This document shows positions 15,001 through 26,156 of a DNA stretch of 64,000 nt, piece after piece. The stretch is from assembly GCA_036971475.1 (NCBI GenBank), contig JBAIZL010000005.1:67784584-67848583 (forward strand), given 5' to 3'. The translations under genes were made by a program, and so were the position numbers. Under the pieces are notes generated by a model. That model was given only the letters and a program-made list of their open reading frames with translations. It was not told the DNA's origin and made no database searches. The stretch comes from Prosapia bicincta (Eukaryota > Arthropoda > Insecta > Hemiptera > Cercopidae). Numbering within the stretch: the first letter of the stretch is position 1; every line of letters begins with the position of its first letter.

Positions 15001-18000
15001 TGTCATATATTTGCTCTAAAAAAAATGCATGAATTATAGTTCATGGATTTTGCGATTTCTACAAAAAATGGATTTCCATTTAAAAAGCATAAATAACGTA
15101 GAATAGACCGTAGATTCGCATTGTGCACTTAGAATTGATCTATAATACGTATTATAGGAGCTATCGCAATTGTCATATATTTGCTCTAAAAAAAATGCAT
15201 GAATTATAGTTCATGGATTTTGCGATTTCTACAAAAAATGGATTTCCCATTTAAAAAGCATAAATAACGTAGAACAGACCGTAGATTAGCATTGTGCACT
15301 TAGAATTGATCTATAATAAGTATTATAGGAGCTATCGCAATTGTCATATATTTGCTCTAAAAAAAATGCATGAATTATAGTTCATGGATTTTGCGATTTC
15401 TACAAAAAATGGATTTCCCATTTAAAAAGCATAAATAACGTAGAACAGACCGTAGATTCGCATTGTGCACTTAGAATTGATCTATAATAAGTATTATAGG
15501 AGCTATCGCAATTGTCATATATTTGCTCTAAAAAAAATGCATGAATTATAGTTCATGGATTTTGCGATTTCTACAAAAAATGGATTTCCCATTTAAAAAG
15601 CATAAATAACGTAGAACAGACCGTAGATTCGCATTGTGCACTTAGAATTGATCTATAATAAGTATTATAGGAGCTATCGCAATTGTCATATATTTGCTCT
15701 AAAAAAAATGCATGAATTATAGTTCATGGATTTTGCGATTTCTACAAAAAATGGATTTCCCATTTAAAAAGCATAAATAACGTAGAACAGACCGTAGATT
15801 CGCATTGTGCACTTAGAATTGATCTATAATAAGTATTATAGGAGCTATCGCAATTGTCATATATTTGCTCTAAAAAAAATGCATGAATTATAGTTCATGG
15901 ATTTTGCGATTTCTACAAAAAATGGATTTCCCATTTAAAAAGCATAAATAACGTAGAACAGACCGTAGATTCGCATTGTGCACTTAGAATTGATCTATAA
16001 TAAGTATTATAAGAGCTATCGCAATTGTCATATATTTGCTCTAAAAAAAATGCATGAATTATAGTTCATGGATTTTGCGATTTCTACAAAAAATGGATTT
16101 CCCATTTAAAAAGCATAAATAACGTAGAACAGACCGTAGATTCGCATTGTGCACTTAGAATTGATCTATAATAAGTATTATAGGAGCTATTGCAATTGTC
16201 ATATATTTGCTCTAAAAAAAATGCATGAATTATAGTTCATGGATTTTGCGATTTCTACAAAAAATGGATTTCCCATTTAAAAAGCATAAATAACGTAGAA
16301 CAGACCGTAGATTCGCATTGTGCACTTAGAATTGATCTATAATAAGTATTATAGGAGCTATTGCAATTGTCATATATTTGCTCTAAAAAAAATGCATGAA
16401 TTATAGTTCATGGATTTTGCGATTTCTACAAAAAATGGATTTCCCATTTAAAAAGCATAAATAACGTAGAACAGACCATAGATTCGCATTGTGCACTTAG
16501 AATTGATCTATAATAAGTATTATAGGAGCTATCGCAATTGTCATATATTTGCTCTAAAAAAAATGCATGAATTATAGTTCATGGATTTTGCGATTTCTAC
16601 AAAAAAGGATTTCCCATTTAAAAAGCATAAATAACGTAGAACAGACCGTAGATTCGCATTGTGCACTTAGAATTGATCTATAATAAGTATTATAGGAGCT
16701 ATTGCAATTGTCATATATTTGCTCTAAAAAAAATGCATGAATTATAGTTCATGGATTTTGCGATTTCTACCAAAAAATGGATTTCCCATTTAAAAAGCAT
16801 AAATAACGTAGAATAGACCGTAGATTCGCATTGTGCACTTAGAATTGATCTATAATAAGTATTATAGGAGCTATTGCAATTGTCATATATTTGCTCTAAA
16901 AAAAATGCATGAATTATAGTTCATGGATTTTGCGATTTCTACAAAAAATGGATTTCCCATTTAAAAAGCATAAATAACGTAGAATAGACCGTAGATTCGC
17001 ATTGTGCACTTAGAATTGATCTATAATACGTATTATAGGAGCTATCGCAATTGTCATATATTTGCTCTAAAAAAAATGCATGAATTATAGTTCATGGATT
17101 TTGCGATTTCTACAAAAAAATGGATTTCCCATTTAAAAAGCATAAATAACGTAGAACAGACCGTAGATTAGCATTGTGCACTTAGAATTGATCTATAATA
17201 AGTATTATAGGAGCTATTGCAATTGTCATATATTTGCTCTAAAAAAAATGCATGAATTATAGTTCATGGATTTTGCGATTTCTACAAAAAATGGATTTCC
17301 CATTTAAAAAGCATAAATAACGTAGAATAGACCGTAGATTCGCATTGTGCACTTAGAATTGATCTATAATAAGTATTATAGGAGCTATTGCAATTGTCAT
17401 ATATTTGCTCTAAAAAAAATGCATGAATTATAGTTCATGGATTTTGCGATTTCTACAAAAAATGGATTTCCCATTTAAAAAGCATAAATAACGTAGAACA
17501 GACCGTAGATTCGCATTGTGCACTTAGAATTGATCTATAATAAGTATTATAGGAGCTATCGCAATTGTCATATATTTGCTCTAAAAAAAATGCATGAATT
17601 ATAGTTCATGGATTTTGCGATTTCTACAAAAAATGGATTTCCCATTTAAAAAGCATAAATAACGTAGAACAGACCGTAGATTCGCATTGTGCACTTAGAA
17701 TTGATCTATAATAAGTATTATAAGAGCTATCGCAATTGTCATATATTTGCTCTAAAAAAAATGCATGAATTATAGTTCATGGATTTTGCGATTTCTACAA
17801 AAAATGGATTTCCCATTTAAAAAGCATAAATAACGTAGAACAGACCGTAGATTCGCATTGTGCACTTAGAATTGATCTATAATAAGTATTATAGGAGCTA
17901 TCGCAATTGTCATATATTTGCTCTAAAAAAAATGCATGAATTATAGTTCATGGATTTTGCGATTTCTACAAAAAATGGATTTCCCATTTAAAAAGCATAA

Positions 18001-21000
18001 ATAACGTAGAACAGACCGTAGATTCGCATTGTGCACTTAGAATTGATCTATAATAAGTATTATAGGAGCTATCGCAATTGTCATATATTTGCTCTAAAAA
18101 AAATGCATGAATTATAGTTCATGGATTTTGCGATTTCTACAAAAATGGATTTCCCATTTAAAAAGCATAAATAACGTAGAACAGACCGTAGATTCGCATT
18201 GTGCACTTAGAATTGATCTATAATAAGTATTATAGGAGCTATCGCAATTGTCATATATTTGCTCTAAAAAAAATGCATGAATTATAGTTCATGGATTTTG
18301 CGATTTCTACAAAAAATGGATTTCCCATTTAAAAAGCATAAATAACGTAGAACAGACCGTAGATTCGCATTGTGCACTTAGAATTGATCTATAATAAGTA
18401 TTATAGGAGCTATCGCAATTGTCATATATTTGCTCTAAAAAAATGCATGAATTATAGTTCATGGATTTGCGATTTCTACAAAAAATGGATTTCCCATTTA
18501 AAAAGCATAAATAACGTAGAACAGACCGTAGATTCGCATTGTGCACTTAGAATTGATCTATAATAAGTATTATAGGAGCTATCGCAATTGTCATATATTT
18601 GCTCTAAAAAAAATGCATGAATTATAGTTCATGGATTTTGCGATTTCTACAAAAAATGGATTTCCCATTTAAAAAGCATAAATAACGTAGAACAGACCGT
18701 AGATTAGCATTGTGCACTTAGAATTGATCTATAATAAGTATTATAGGAGCTATCGCAATTGTCATATATTTGCTCTAAAAAAATGCATGAATTATAGTTC
18801 ATGGATTTTGCGATTTCTACAAAAAATGGATTTCCCATTTAAAAAGCATAAATAACGTAGAACGACCAGTAGATTCGCATTGTGCACTTAGAATTGATCT
18901 ATAATAAGTATTATAGGAGCTATCGCAATTGTCATATATTTGCTCTAAAAAAAAATGCATGAATTATAGTTCATGGATTTTGCGATTTCTACAAAAAATG
19001 GATTTCTCATTTAAAAAGCATAAATAACGTAGAACAGACCGTAGATTAGCATTGTGCACTTAGAATTGATCTATAATAAGTATTATAAGGAGCTATCGCA
19101 ATTGTCATAATATTTGCTCTAAAAAAAATGCATGAATTATAGTTCATGGATTTTGCGATTTCTACAAAAAATGGATTTCCCATTTAAAAAGCATAAATAA
19201 CGTAGAACAGACCGTAGATTCGCATTGTGCACTTAGAATTGATCTATAATAAGTATTATAGGAGCTATCGCAATTGTCATATATTTGCTCTAAAAAAAAT
19301 GCATGAATTATAGTTCATGGATTTTGCGATTTCTACAAAAAATGGATTTCCCATTTAAAAAGCATAAATAACGTAGAACAGACCGTAGATTCGCATTGTG
19401 CACTTAGAATTGATCTATAATAAGTATTATAGGAGCTATCGCAATTGTCATATATTTGCTCTAAAAAAAATGCATGAATTATAGTTCATGGATTTTGCGA
19501 TTTCTACAAAAAATGGATTTCCCATTTAAAAAGCATAAATAACGTAGAACAGACCGTAGATTCGCATTGTGCACTTAGAATTGATCTATAATAAGTATTA
19601 TAGGAGCTATCGCAATTGTCATATATTTGCTCTAAAAAAAATGCATGAATTATAGTTCATGGATTTTGCGATTTCTACAAAAAATGGATTTCCCATTTAA
19701 AAAGCATAAATAACGTAGAACAGACCGTAGATTCGCATTGTGCACTTAGAATTGATCTATAATAAGTATTATAGAGCTATCGCAATTGTCATATATTTGC
19801 TCTAAAAAAAATGCATGAATTATAGTTCATGGATTTTGCGATTTCTACAAAAAATGGATTTCCATTTAAAAAGCATAAATAACGTAGAACAGACCGTAGA
19901 TTCGCATTGTGCACTTAGAATTGATCTATAATAAGTATTATAGGAGCTATCGCAATTGTCATATATTTGCTCTAAAAAAATGCATGAATTATAGTTCATG
20001 GATTTTGCGATTTCTACAAAAAATGGATTTCCCATTTAAAAAGCATAAATAACGTAGAACAGACCGTAGATTCGCATTGTGCACTTAGAATTGATCTATA
20101 ATAAGTATTATAGGAGCTATTGCAATTGTCATATATTTGCTCTAAAAAAAAATGCATGAATTATAGTTCATGGATTTTGCGATTCTACAAAAAATGGATT
20201 TCCCATTAAAAGCATAAATAACGTAGAACAGACCGTAGATTCGCATTGTGCACTTAGAATTGATCTATAATAAGTATTATAGGAGCTATCGCAATTGTCA
20301 TATATTTGCTCTAAAAAAAATGCATGAATTATAGTTCATGGATTTTGCGATTTCTACAAAAAATGGATTTCCCATTTAAAAAGCATAAATAACGTAGAAC
20401 AGACCGTAGATTCGCATTGTGCACTTAGAATTGATCTATAATAAGTATTATAGAGCTATCGCAATTGTCATATATTTGCTCTAAAAAAAATGCATGAATT
20501 ATAGTTCATGGATTTTGCGATTTCTACAAAAAATGGATTTCCCATTTAAAAAGCATAAATAACGTAGAACAGACCGTAGATTCGCATTGTGCACTTAGAA
20601 TTGATCTATAATAAGTATTATAGGAGCTATTGCAATTGTCATATATTTGCTCTAAAAAAAATGCATGAATTATAGTTCATGGATTTTGCGATTTCTACAA
20701 AAAATGGATTTCCCATTTAAAAAGCATAAATAACGTAGAATAGACCGTAGATTCGCATTGTGCACTTAGAATTGATCTATAATAAGTATTATAGGAGCTA
20801 TTGCAATTGTCATATATTTGCTCTAAAAAAATGCATGAATTATAGTTCATGGATTTTGCGATTTCTACAAAAAATGGATTTCCCATTTAAAAAGCATAAA
20901 TAACGTAGAATAGACCGTAGATTCGCATTGTGCACTTAGAATTGATCTATAATACGTATTATAGGAGCTATCGCAATTGTCATATATTTGCTCTAAAAAA

Positions 21001-21818
21001 ATGCATGAATTATAGTTCATGGATTTTGCGATTTCTACAAAAAATGGATTTCCCATTTAAAAAGCATAAATAACGTAGAATAGACCGTAGATTCGCATTG
21101 TGCACTTAGAATTGATCTATAATACGTATTATAGGAGCTATCTGCAATTGTCATATATTTGCTCTAAAAAAAATGCATGAATTATAGTTCATGGATTTTG
21201 CGATTTCTACAAAAAATGGATTTCCCATTTAAAAAGCATAAATAACGTAGAATAGACCGTAGATTTCGCATTGTGCACTTAGAATTGATCTATAATAAGT
21301 ATTATAGGAGCTATTCGCAATTGTCATATATTTGCTCTAAAAAAAATGCATGAATTATAGTTCATGGATTTTGCGATTTCTACAAAAAATGGATTTCCCA
21401 TTTAAAAAGCATAAATAACGTAGAATAGACCGTAGATTCGCATTGTGCACTTAGAATTGATCTATAATACGTATTATAGGAGCTATCGCAATTGTCATAT
21501 ATTTGCTCTAAAAAAAATGCATGAATTATAGTTCATGGATTTTGCGATTTCTACAAAAAATGGATTTCCCATTTAAAAAGCATAAATAACGTAGAATAGA
21601 CCGTAGATTCGCATTGTGCACTTAGAATTGATCTATAATACGTATTATAGGAGCTATCGCAATTGTCATATATTTGCTCTAAAAAAAATGCATGAATTAT
21701 AGTTCATGGATTTTGCGATTTCTACAAAAAATGGATTTCCCATTTAAAAAGCATAATAACGTAGAACAGACGTAGATTAGCATTGTGCACTTAGAATTGA
21801 TCTATAATAAGTATTATA
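1..21818. repeat. Giant 171-bp tandem satellite array (127 full units + partial)
   Basis: The whole stretch is one head-to-tail tandem repeat, all copies in the same orientation. Using the A of 'atttctac' as the unit start, starts fall at 1, 173, 346, 517 ... 2058, then every 171 bp without a single indel to 14199, and on to 21718. That makes 127 complete units and a 101-bp partial one before the N gap. The unit is about 30% GC. It contains A-tracts (A6, A5 and A7-9), GTGCAC and ATGCAT palindromes, a hairpin CATGAA-N6-TTCATG, an 18-bp perfect or near-perfect palindrome CTATAATACGTATTATAG, and a TATATTTG box matching the Bacteroidota -7 consensus. Four positions vary in linked combinations (gaaT/Cag, gattC/A/Tgc, aataA/Cgt, ctatT/Cgc). 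There are no unique spacers, so it is not CRISPR, and no gene is shared by the units. The array is open at the left window edge and truncated by the gap at the right. Function unknown. Confidence 0.98.
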
Positions 21819-21918
21819 NNNNNNNNNNNNNNNNNNNNNNNNNNNNNNNNNNNNNNNNNNNNNNNNNNNNNNNNNNNNNNNNNNNNNNNNNNNNNNNNNN
21901 NNNNNNNNNNNNNNNNNN
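21819..21918. other. Scaffold gap (100 Ns)
   Basis: Exactly 100 N characters, the conventional filler for a gap of unknown size. It separates the partial last satellite monomer from the 3' end of the aminotransferase gene. The missing sequence should include the rest of the array and roughly the last 100 bp of that gene. Linkage of array and chromosome therefore rests on scaffolding, not on contiguous sequence. Confidence 0.99.
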
Positions 21919-22977
21919 TTATTTTATAGAACGAAGAAAAAGGAACACTCGCCACCTTGTGATTGATTGTCAGTTCAGATGCGAAATCGAAATCATTTTA
22001 TCCGAAATCTTATCATACTTTACTGCCTGAAATAAGTTCCCTCACAATCCAGCAGCTCAAAAGATGTTCCTTCAAGGCCTTTCTCAGAAAATCTCTTTTT
22101 TTCCTGAAAAAACTGACTCAGTTGGGTATAATGTTCATCATTTTTCATATACTCTGCCAATGCAAGTTGGATAGGAGTGTTGACACAGAAAACATTGAAC
22201 TGGTGTACTTTTCTGAACTCATCCGTTAAGATTTTGGAGCTGCACAATATCCTACTTTCCAGCCGGTAACGTGAAAAAGTTTCCCGAAAGAAGCAACGAG
22301 AAGACTCCTTTCTTTCAATTCCGGATATTTACAAATGCTTAAATGCTGCTTTCCATCAAAAACAATATTTTCATACACTTCATCACTTAAAATAAGAATA
22401 GAAGTTCCTTTTACCAGTTGAATAAGCTCCTGTATATCATTTTCTGTCAGTATTTTTCCGGATGGGTTGTTGGGATTATTCAGGATAATCATTCTGGTTT
22501 TGTCACTGACAAGATTTTTTACAGCAGTCCAGTCGATGTTATAATCAGGAGCTTTCATTTCAAAACGTTTTACAATCCCTCCGAAAAGTTCTACAGTAGG
22601 TTCATAACAGTCATAGGCCGGTTCAAAAATAATCACTTCATCCTCCTTTTTGATAAAAGAAGCAATGGCAGTGAAAATAGCCTGAGTTCCCCCTGCTGTA
22701 ATTGTTATTTCCGAGTCGGGATGATAGGTTGCCTGATGGCTGTTCTCAATTTTTCTGACAATTTCTTCTTCAGACCAATCATTCCACCTAGTGGAGCATA
22801 TTGGTTAAAGCCTTTTTTAATAAAATGATCTACATGATTTAATAACTCAGGTCAGGCATGAAAATCCGGAAATCCCTGAGAAAGATTGATCGCTTCATTT
22901 TCGTTGGCAAGTTGAGTCATCTGACTGAAAATAGTAGTTCCTACATTGGAAAGTTTTGATAAAGGAAGTTGTATCAT
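21919..22977 (-). pseudogene. Methionine/kynurenine-type aminotransferase, frame-disrupted and 3'-truncated by gap
   Basis: Class I/II PLP-dependent aminotransferase of the methionine aminotransferase (YbdL/kynurenine aminotransferase-like) group, transferring the amino group from Met or aromatic amino acids to a 2-oxo acid in the cytoplasm. The start is ATG at 22977 (protein begins MIQLPLSKLS). Recognisable in order: NLSQGFPDF near the N-terminus, NPNNPSGK, the LSDEVYE stretch, and SFGKLFHVTGWKVGYC with the Schiff-base lysine. The frame is lost at several places: a TGA at 22852-22854 explained by paired indels in TTTT and CCC, a missing G near 22768-22771, a missing A in an A-run near 22234-22237, an added A plus a lost G near 22093-22115, a lost T near 22030-22035, and one more near 21990. 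Translation resumes sensibly after each. At least six homopolymer indels in about 1 kb beside an assembly gap point to consensus error rather than natural decay. The last ~35 residues are inside the gap. Confidence 0.85.
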
Positions 22978-23166
22978 AAAAACAGTTTTGTTGATCGAAT
23001 TTAATGAAATATTTAAAACAGACTTCACTTATAAAAATAAAATTAAATAAAGGTGGGTTTAAGACTGATGTTGAGGAGGTTAATGGTTTGAATGATGAAT
23101 TTAATGAGGAAATATGATTTTAAACATATGTTTGATTTTTTTCTTTTAAATCTATAGAAAGATACC

Positions 23167-23174
23167 TACATTTG
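23167..23174 (+). promoter_or_regulatory. -7 box TACATTTG for the DUF2867-like gene
   Basis: TACATTTG matches the Bacteroidota -7 consensus TAnnTTTG, 30 bp before the ATG at 23205. No TTG lies at the usual 17-23 bp upstream distance, so the -33 element is weak or absent. Confidence 0.5.
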
Positions 23175-23204
23175 TTAGACACACAAATCTAAAAAACAAT
23201 AACA

Positions 23205-23741
23205 ATGAAGATTAAGAAGACGGAGTTTCCGGAAAAATCAGTTTTATCCCAGGGAAAAAAAGATTTTGATTATGTTGATAGTTTTGAAGGAGAATTGAAG
23301 CATGGCAGCCGGAATATTGATATTACAGAAATCGGAAACGCATTCTTTACAAGTGGACCGAAATGGGGAAAGAAAATGTTTGCTTTCAGAAATAAAATAG
23401 TAGGATTATTTGGACTGAAAACAGGATCTGAAACAGAAAAGCAGCAGTTGGAAAAGGATTTTAAATGTGAAGTGGGAGAGCGCATGGGTATTTTTACAGT
23501 GTTTGATAAAACGGATAATGAAATTGTTATCGGGGAAAATGATAAGCATCTGGATTTCAGGGTTTCCCTTTTATTTGATGAAAATAAAAATCATTTTGAT
23601 GAAAAATCTCTTACTATATCCACTACAGTAAAGTTCCATAATTGGCTGGGTGTATTATATTTTCTTCCTGTTCGCCCTTTTCATAAGTTAATTGTGCCTG
23701 CTATGCTGCAAAATATGATCGGAAAATTAGAAAAAAGATAA
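23205..23741 (+). CDS. DUF2867-like protein
   Basis: A 178-residue soluble protein with no signal peptide. The overall pattern resembles DUF2867-family proteins: an FxxxGPKWGKKMFAFRNKIVGLFGLK-like stretch at about residues 50-75, a central GERMGIFTVFDKTDNEIVIGENDKHLDFR stretch, and a C-terminal LPVRPFHKLIVPAMLQ segment. The biochemical role of the family is not established. In some proteins the domain is fused to an NAD-binding fold, but here it stands alone. The ATG follows a -7 box by 30 bp. It is monocistronic, with a small convergent gene downstream. Family assignment is from pattern recognition only. The reading frame is intact, unlike the aminotransferase 230 bp away. Confidence 0.75.
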   Translation: MKIKKTEFPEKSVLSQGKKDFDYVDSFEGELKHGSRNIDITEIGNAFFTSGPKWGKKMFAFRNKIVGLFGLKTGSETEKQQLEKDFKCEVGERMGIFTVFDKTDNEIVIGENDKHLDFRVSLLFDENKNHFDEKSLTISTTVKFHNWLGVLYFLPVRPFHKLIVPAMLQNMIGKLEKR

Positions 23742-23820
23742 ATATTTACCCTTATAAGTGACTAAGGGTATAAAAGCAACCGTCTCAAAAGTCAAACAAT
23801 TTAACTTTCGAAACAATTTC

Positions 23821-24027
23821 TTAAATTCTGTTCTGTCCACCTGAGAAAATATTGTCACTTCTTACATAGATGAATCCGTCTTCATCCTGACTAGGCGCGT
23901 AAATATAAGAACTGTTGAGGTTGTCTTCCACATTATCTTGTACCATACCCGGAATTTTGGCATTACAAAATGAAACAAGGAGTATAATGAAAAAAAATAA
24001 GCAGTAAGTTATTGCATATTTTTGCAT
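23821..24027 (-). CDS. Small secreted or lipoprotein-like hypothetical protein (68 aa)
   Basis: Short minus-strand ORF between the DUF2867-like gene and parE. The N-terminus is a strong hydrophobic export signal (about residues 7-22, CLFFFIILLVSFC). The following cysteine could be a non-canonical lipidation site: VSFC lacks the small residue usual before the Cys. The mature part is about 45 residues, acidic, with GQN near the end. I do not recognise the family. It is transcribed divergently from parE. A weak hairpin (ACCCTTA ... TAAGGGT, 23748-23769) lies beyond its 3' end. It may be a genuine small surface protein; the signal-like start is the main support. Confidence 0.45.
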   Translation of the reverse strand: MQKYAITYCLFFFIILLVSFCNAKIPGMVQDNVEDNLNSSYIYAPSQDEDGFIYVRSDNIFSGGQNRI

Positions 24028-24139
24028 TTAGTAGAATAATCATGTAAAATATATAATTTGGTTGATAATACTGCAATACTTCTGGAGAAATCTTAAAAAA
24101 AACAAACTGAAAAAATTCGGATAATTTTATACAATTTCG

Positions 24140-24147
24140 TATTTTTG
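24140..24147 (+). promoter_or_regulatory. -7 box TATTTTTG of the parE operon
   Basis: TATTTTTG fits TAnnTTTG and ends 20 bp before ATG 24168. Transcription would begin close to 24153. This argues for ATG 24168 and against the in-frame TTG at 24153 as the start of parE. Confidence 0.55.
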
Positions 24148-24167
24148 TATGTTTGCTGAAATCATAT

Positions 24168-26054
24168 ATGTCACAAGAAATAAATCCAACCTATTCAGAA
24201 GATAATATCAGAACCCTCGATTGGCAGGAACACATCCGTCTGCGCCCCGGCATGTACATCGGGAAGCTTGGAGACGGGTCCTCTGCTGATGACGGTATTT
24301 ATATTCTGCTTAAAGAAATCCTGGATAACTCTATTGATGAGTTCAGGATGAAATCAGGGAAAAGAATCGAAATAAAAGTAGATGACGGTAAAGTTACAAT
24401 TCGTGACTTTGGACGTGGAATCCCATTGGGAAAAGTAGTAGATGCTGTTTCCAAGATGAACACCGGAGGTAAATACGACAGTAAGGCGTTTAAAAAATCT
24501 GTAGGGTTAAATGGGGTAGGTACCAAAGCGGTAAATGCACTCTCTGAGTATTTCAGAGTACGTTCTTTCCGCGACGGGAAAATGAAAGCTGCAGAATTCT
24601 CCCAGGGACTTATCAAAGAAAACTTTGAAGAAAAGGATACTTCAGACAGAAATGGTACTGAAATTTCTTTCATTCCTGATGGGGATATATTCCTGCATTT
24701 CAAATACAGAAAAGAGTATATCGAAAGAATGCTCCGCAATTATGCATACCTGAACCCGGGATTGAAAATTCTTTTCAACGGAGAAACCTATTTCTCTGAA
24801 AACGGTCTTAAAGATCTCCTTGAAGAAGAACTGGAAAGTGAGACACTTTATCCTATCGTTCATTTGAAAGATGATGATATTGAAGTGGCCATCACCCATA
24901 CTGACAAATCTCAGATGGAAACCTATTTCTCATTCGTAAACGGACAGAATACCACGCAGGGTGGAACGCACCTTAATGCATTCCGTGAAGCTTATGTGAA
25001 GACGATCCGTGAGTTTTTTAATAAGAATTTTGAAGCTTCTGATATCAGAAAGTCTATCATTGCCGCTATCTCAATCAATGTAGAAGAACCGGTTTTCGAA
25101 TCCCAGACCAAAACAAAATTAGGATCTAATGATATGGGACCGAATGGCCCTACCGTAAGAACATTCATTATTGATTTCCTAAAAAGCAAACTGGACAACT
25201 TTTTACATAAGAACCCGGAAATTGCGGAGGCGGTCCAAAGAAAAATACTGATTTCCGAGAGAGAAAGAAAAGAACTTTCCGGAATTCAGAAACTGGCTAG
25301 GGAAAGAGCTAAAAAAGTCTCTCTCCACAACAAAAAACTTCGTGACTGCAGACAACATTATAACGATCAGAAAGCCGAAAGAAAAGGAGATACTCAGATC
25401 TTCATTACCGAGGGAGATTCTGCATCAGGATCTATCACAAAATCCAGAGATGTGGAAACGCAAGCTGTATTCTCATTGAAAGGTAAACCATTGAACTGCT
25501 ATGGTCTTACCAAGAAAGTGGTATATGAAAATGAAGAGTTTAACCTTCTTCAGGCTGCTTTAAATATTGAAGAAAGTCTGGAAGATCTCAGATACAATCA
25601 GGTGATTATTGCAACCGATGCCGATGTGGATGGGATGCACATTCGTTTGCTGATGATTACATTCTTCCTGCAATTCTTCCCTGATCTGATTAAAAACGGA
25701 CACCTTTATATTCTTCAGACTCCCTTATTCAGGGTAAGAAACAAGAAAGAAACAAGATACTGTTATTCAGAAGCAGAAAGAGTAAAAGCATTAAATGATC
25801 TGGGGAAAAATCCTGAAATCACACGATTCAAAGGATTAGGAGAAATTTCTCCGGATGAATTCAAGCACTTTATAGGTCAGGATATCAGATTGGAACCTGT
25901 GGTGTTAGGAAAAGACCAGACCATTGAACAGCTTCTGGAGTTTTATATGGGAAAAAATACTCCGGACAGGCAAACTTTCATTCTTGAAAATCTTGTTGTG
26001 GAAGATGATACTGATATTGCGAAAAAAGAAATTCTGGATGAAGTAGAAAATTAA
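24168..26054 (+). CDS. parE: DNA topoisomerase IV subunit B (ParE)
   Basis: ATPase subunit of the type IIA topoisomerase that decatenates daughter chromosomes and relaxes supercoils; it pairs with the ParC subunit encoded 0.6 kb downstream. About 628 residues. Visible in order: RPGMYIG near residue 30, the GHKL ATP site with [19 protein letters not shown] and [11 protein letters not shown], the transducer domain, then the TOPRIM domain with TEGDSASGS and the metal-binding [10 protein letters not shown], and a C-terminal [12 protein letters not shown]. The length suits ParE rather than a long GyrB. ATG 24168 is chosen because a -7 box sits just before it. The last 20 bases and the sequence just after the stop recur 74 bp downstream. 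It starts a plus-strand run with the membrane protein and parC. Confidence 0.95.
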   Translation: MSQEINPTYSEDNIRTLDWQEHIRLRPGMYIGKLGDGSSADDGIYILLKEILDNSIDEFRMKSGKRIEIKVDDGKVTIRDFGRGIPLGKVVDAVSKMNTGGKYDSKAFKKSVGLNGVGTKAVNALSEYFRVRSFRDGKMKAAEFSQGLIKENFEEKDTSDRNGTEISFIPDGDIFLHFKYRKEYIERMLRNYAYLNPGLKILFNGETYFSENGLKDLLEEELESETLYPIVHLKDDDIEVAITHTDKSQMETYFSFVNGQNTTQGGTHLNAFREAYVKTIREFFNKNFEASDIRKSIIAAISINVEEPVFESQTKTKLGSNDMGPNGPTVRTFIIDFLKSKLDNFLHKNPEIAEAVQRKILISERERKELSGIQKLARERAKKVSLHNKKLRDCRQHYNDQKAERKGDTQIFITEGDSASGSITKSRDVETQAVFSLKGKPLNCYGLTKKVVYENEEFNLLQAALNIEESLEDLRYNQVIIATDADVDGMHIRLLMITFFLQFFPDLIKNGHLYILQTPLFRVRNKKETRYCYSEAERVKALNDLGKNPEITRFKGLGEISPDEFKHFIGQDIRLEPVVLGKDQTIEQLLEFYMGKNTPDRQTFILENLVVEDDTDIAKKEILDEVEN

Positions 26055-26134
26055 AAACTTTAAAAACTAATTTAGGCCATTAATAAAGACTGAAAAAAAA
26101 CACAATTTTGGATGAAGTAGGAAATTATAAACTT
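26035..26134 (+). repeat. Short direct repeat: duplicated parE 3' end
   Basis: The 26 bp at 26035-26060 (last codons and stop of parE) recur at 26109-26134 with two mismatches, offset 74 bp. The second copy lies in the intergenic gap before the membrane-protein gene and encodes nothing. It looks like a small duplication or slippage scar. Confidence 0.7.
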
Positions 26135-26156
26135 ACACAGCCAAAAAAATTAAATA

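Noticed and set aside
1549..21056. Repeated minus-strand ORFs of 60-80 codons inside the array
   Set aside because: They exist only where the A-run length in a unit differs from eight. Most units have a stop in the same frame, and the peptides are just the translated repeat, so no coding selection is visible.
1..21818. CRISPR array
   Set aside because: The whole 171-bp unit repeats with no unique spacers, and the repeats are far too long. No cas gene is present.
1..21818. Similarity to 171-bp human alpha satellite
   Set aside because: Only the unit length matches. The sequence shows no recognisable alpha-satellite box, and length alone is coincidence.
21785..22229. Plus-strand ORFs across and after the N gap
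   Set aside because: They run through Ns or lie antisense to the recognised aminotransferase, so they are shadows.
22418..22828. 136-codon plus-strand ORF
   Set aside because: Antisense to the aminotransferase, with no family resemblance.
24153..24167. Upstream TTG start for parE
   Set aside because: It would fall at the predicted transcription start; ATG 24168 fits the promoter position and the family start.
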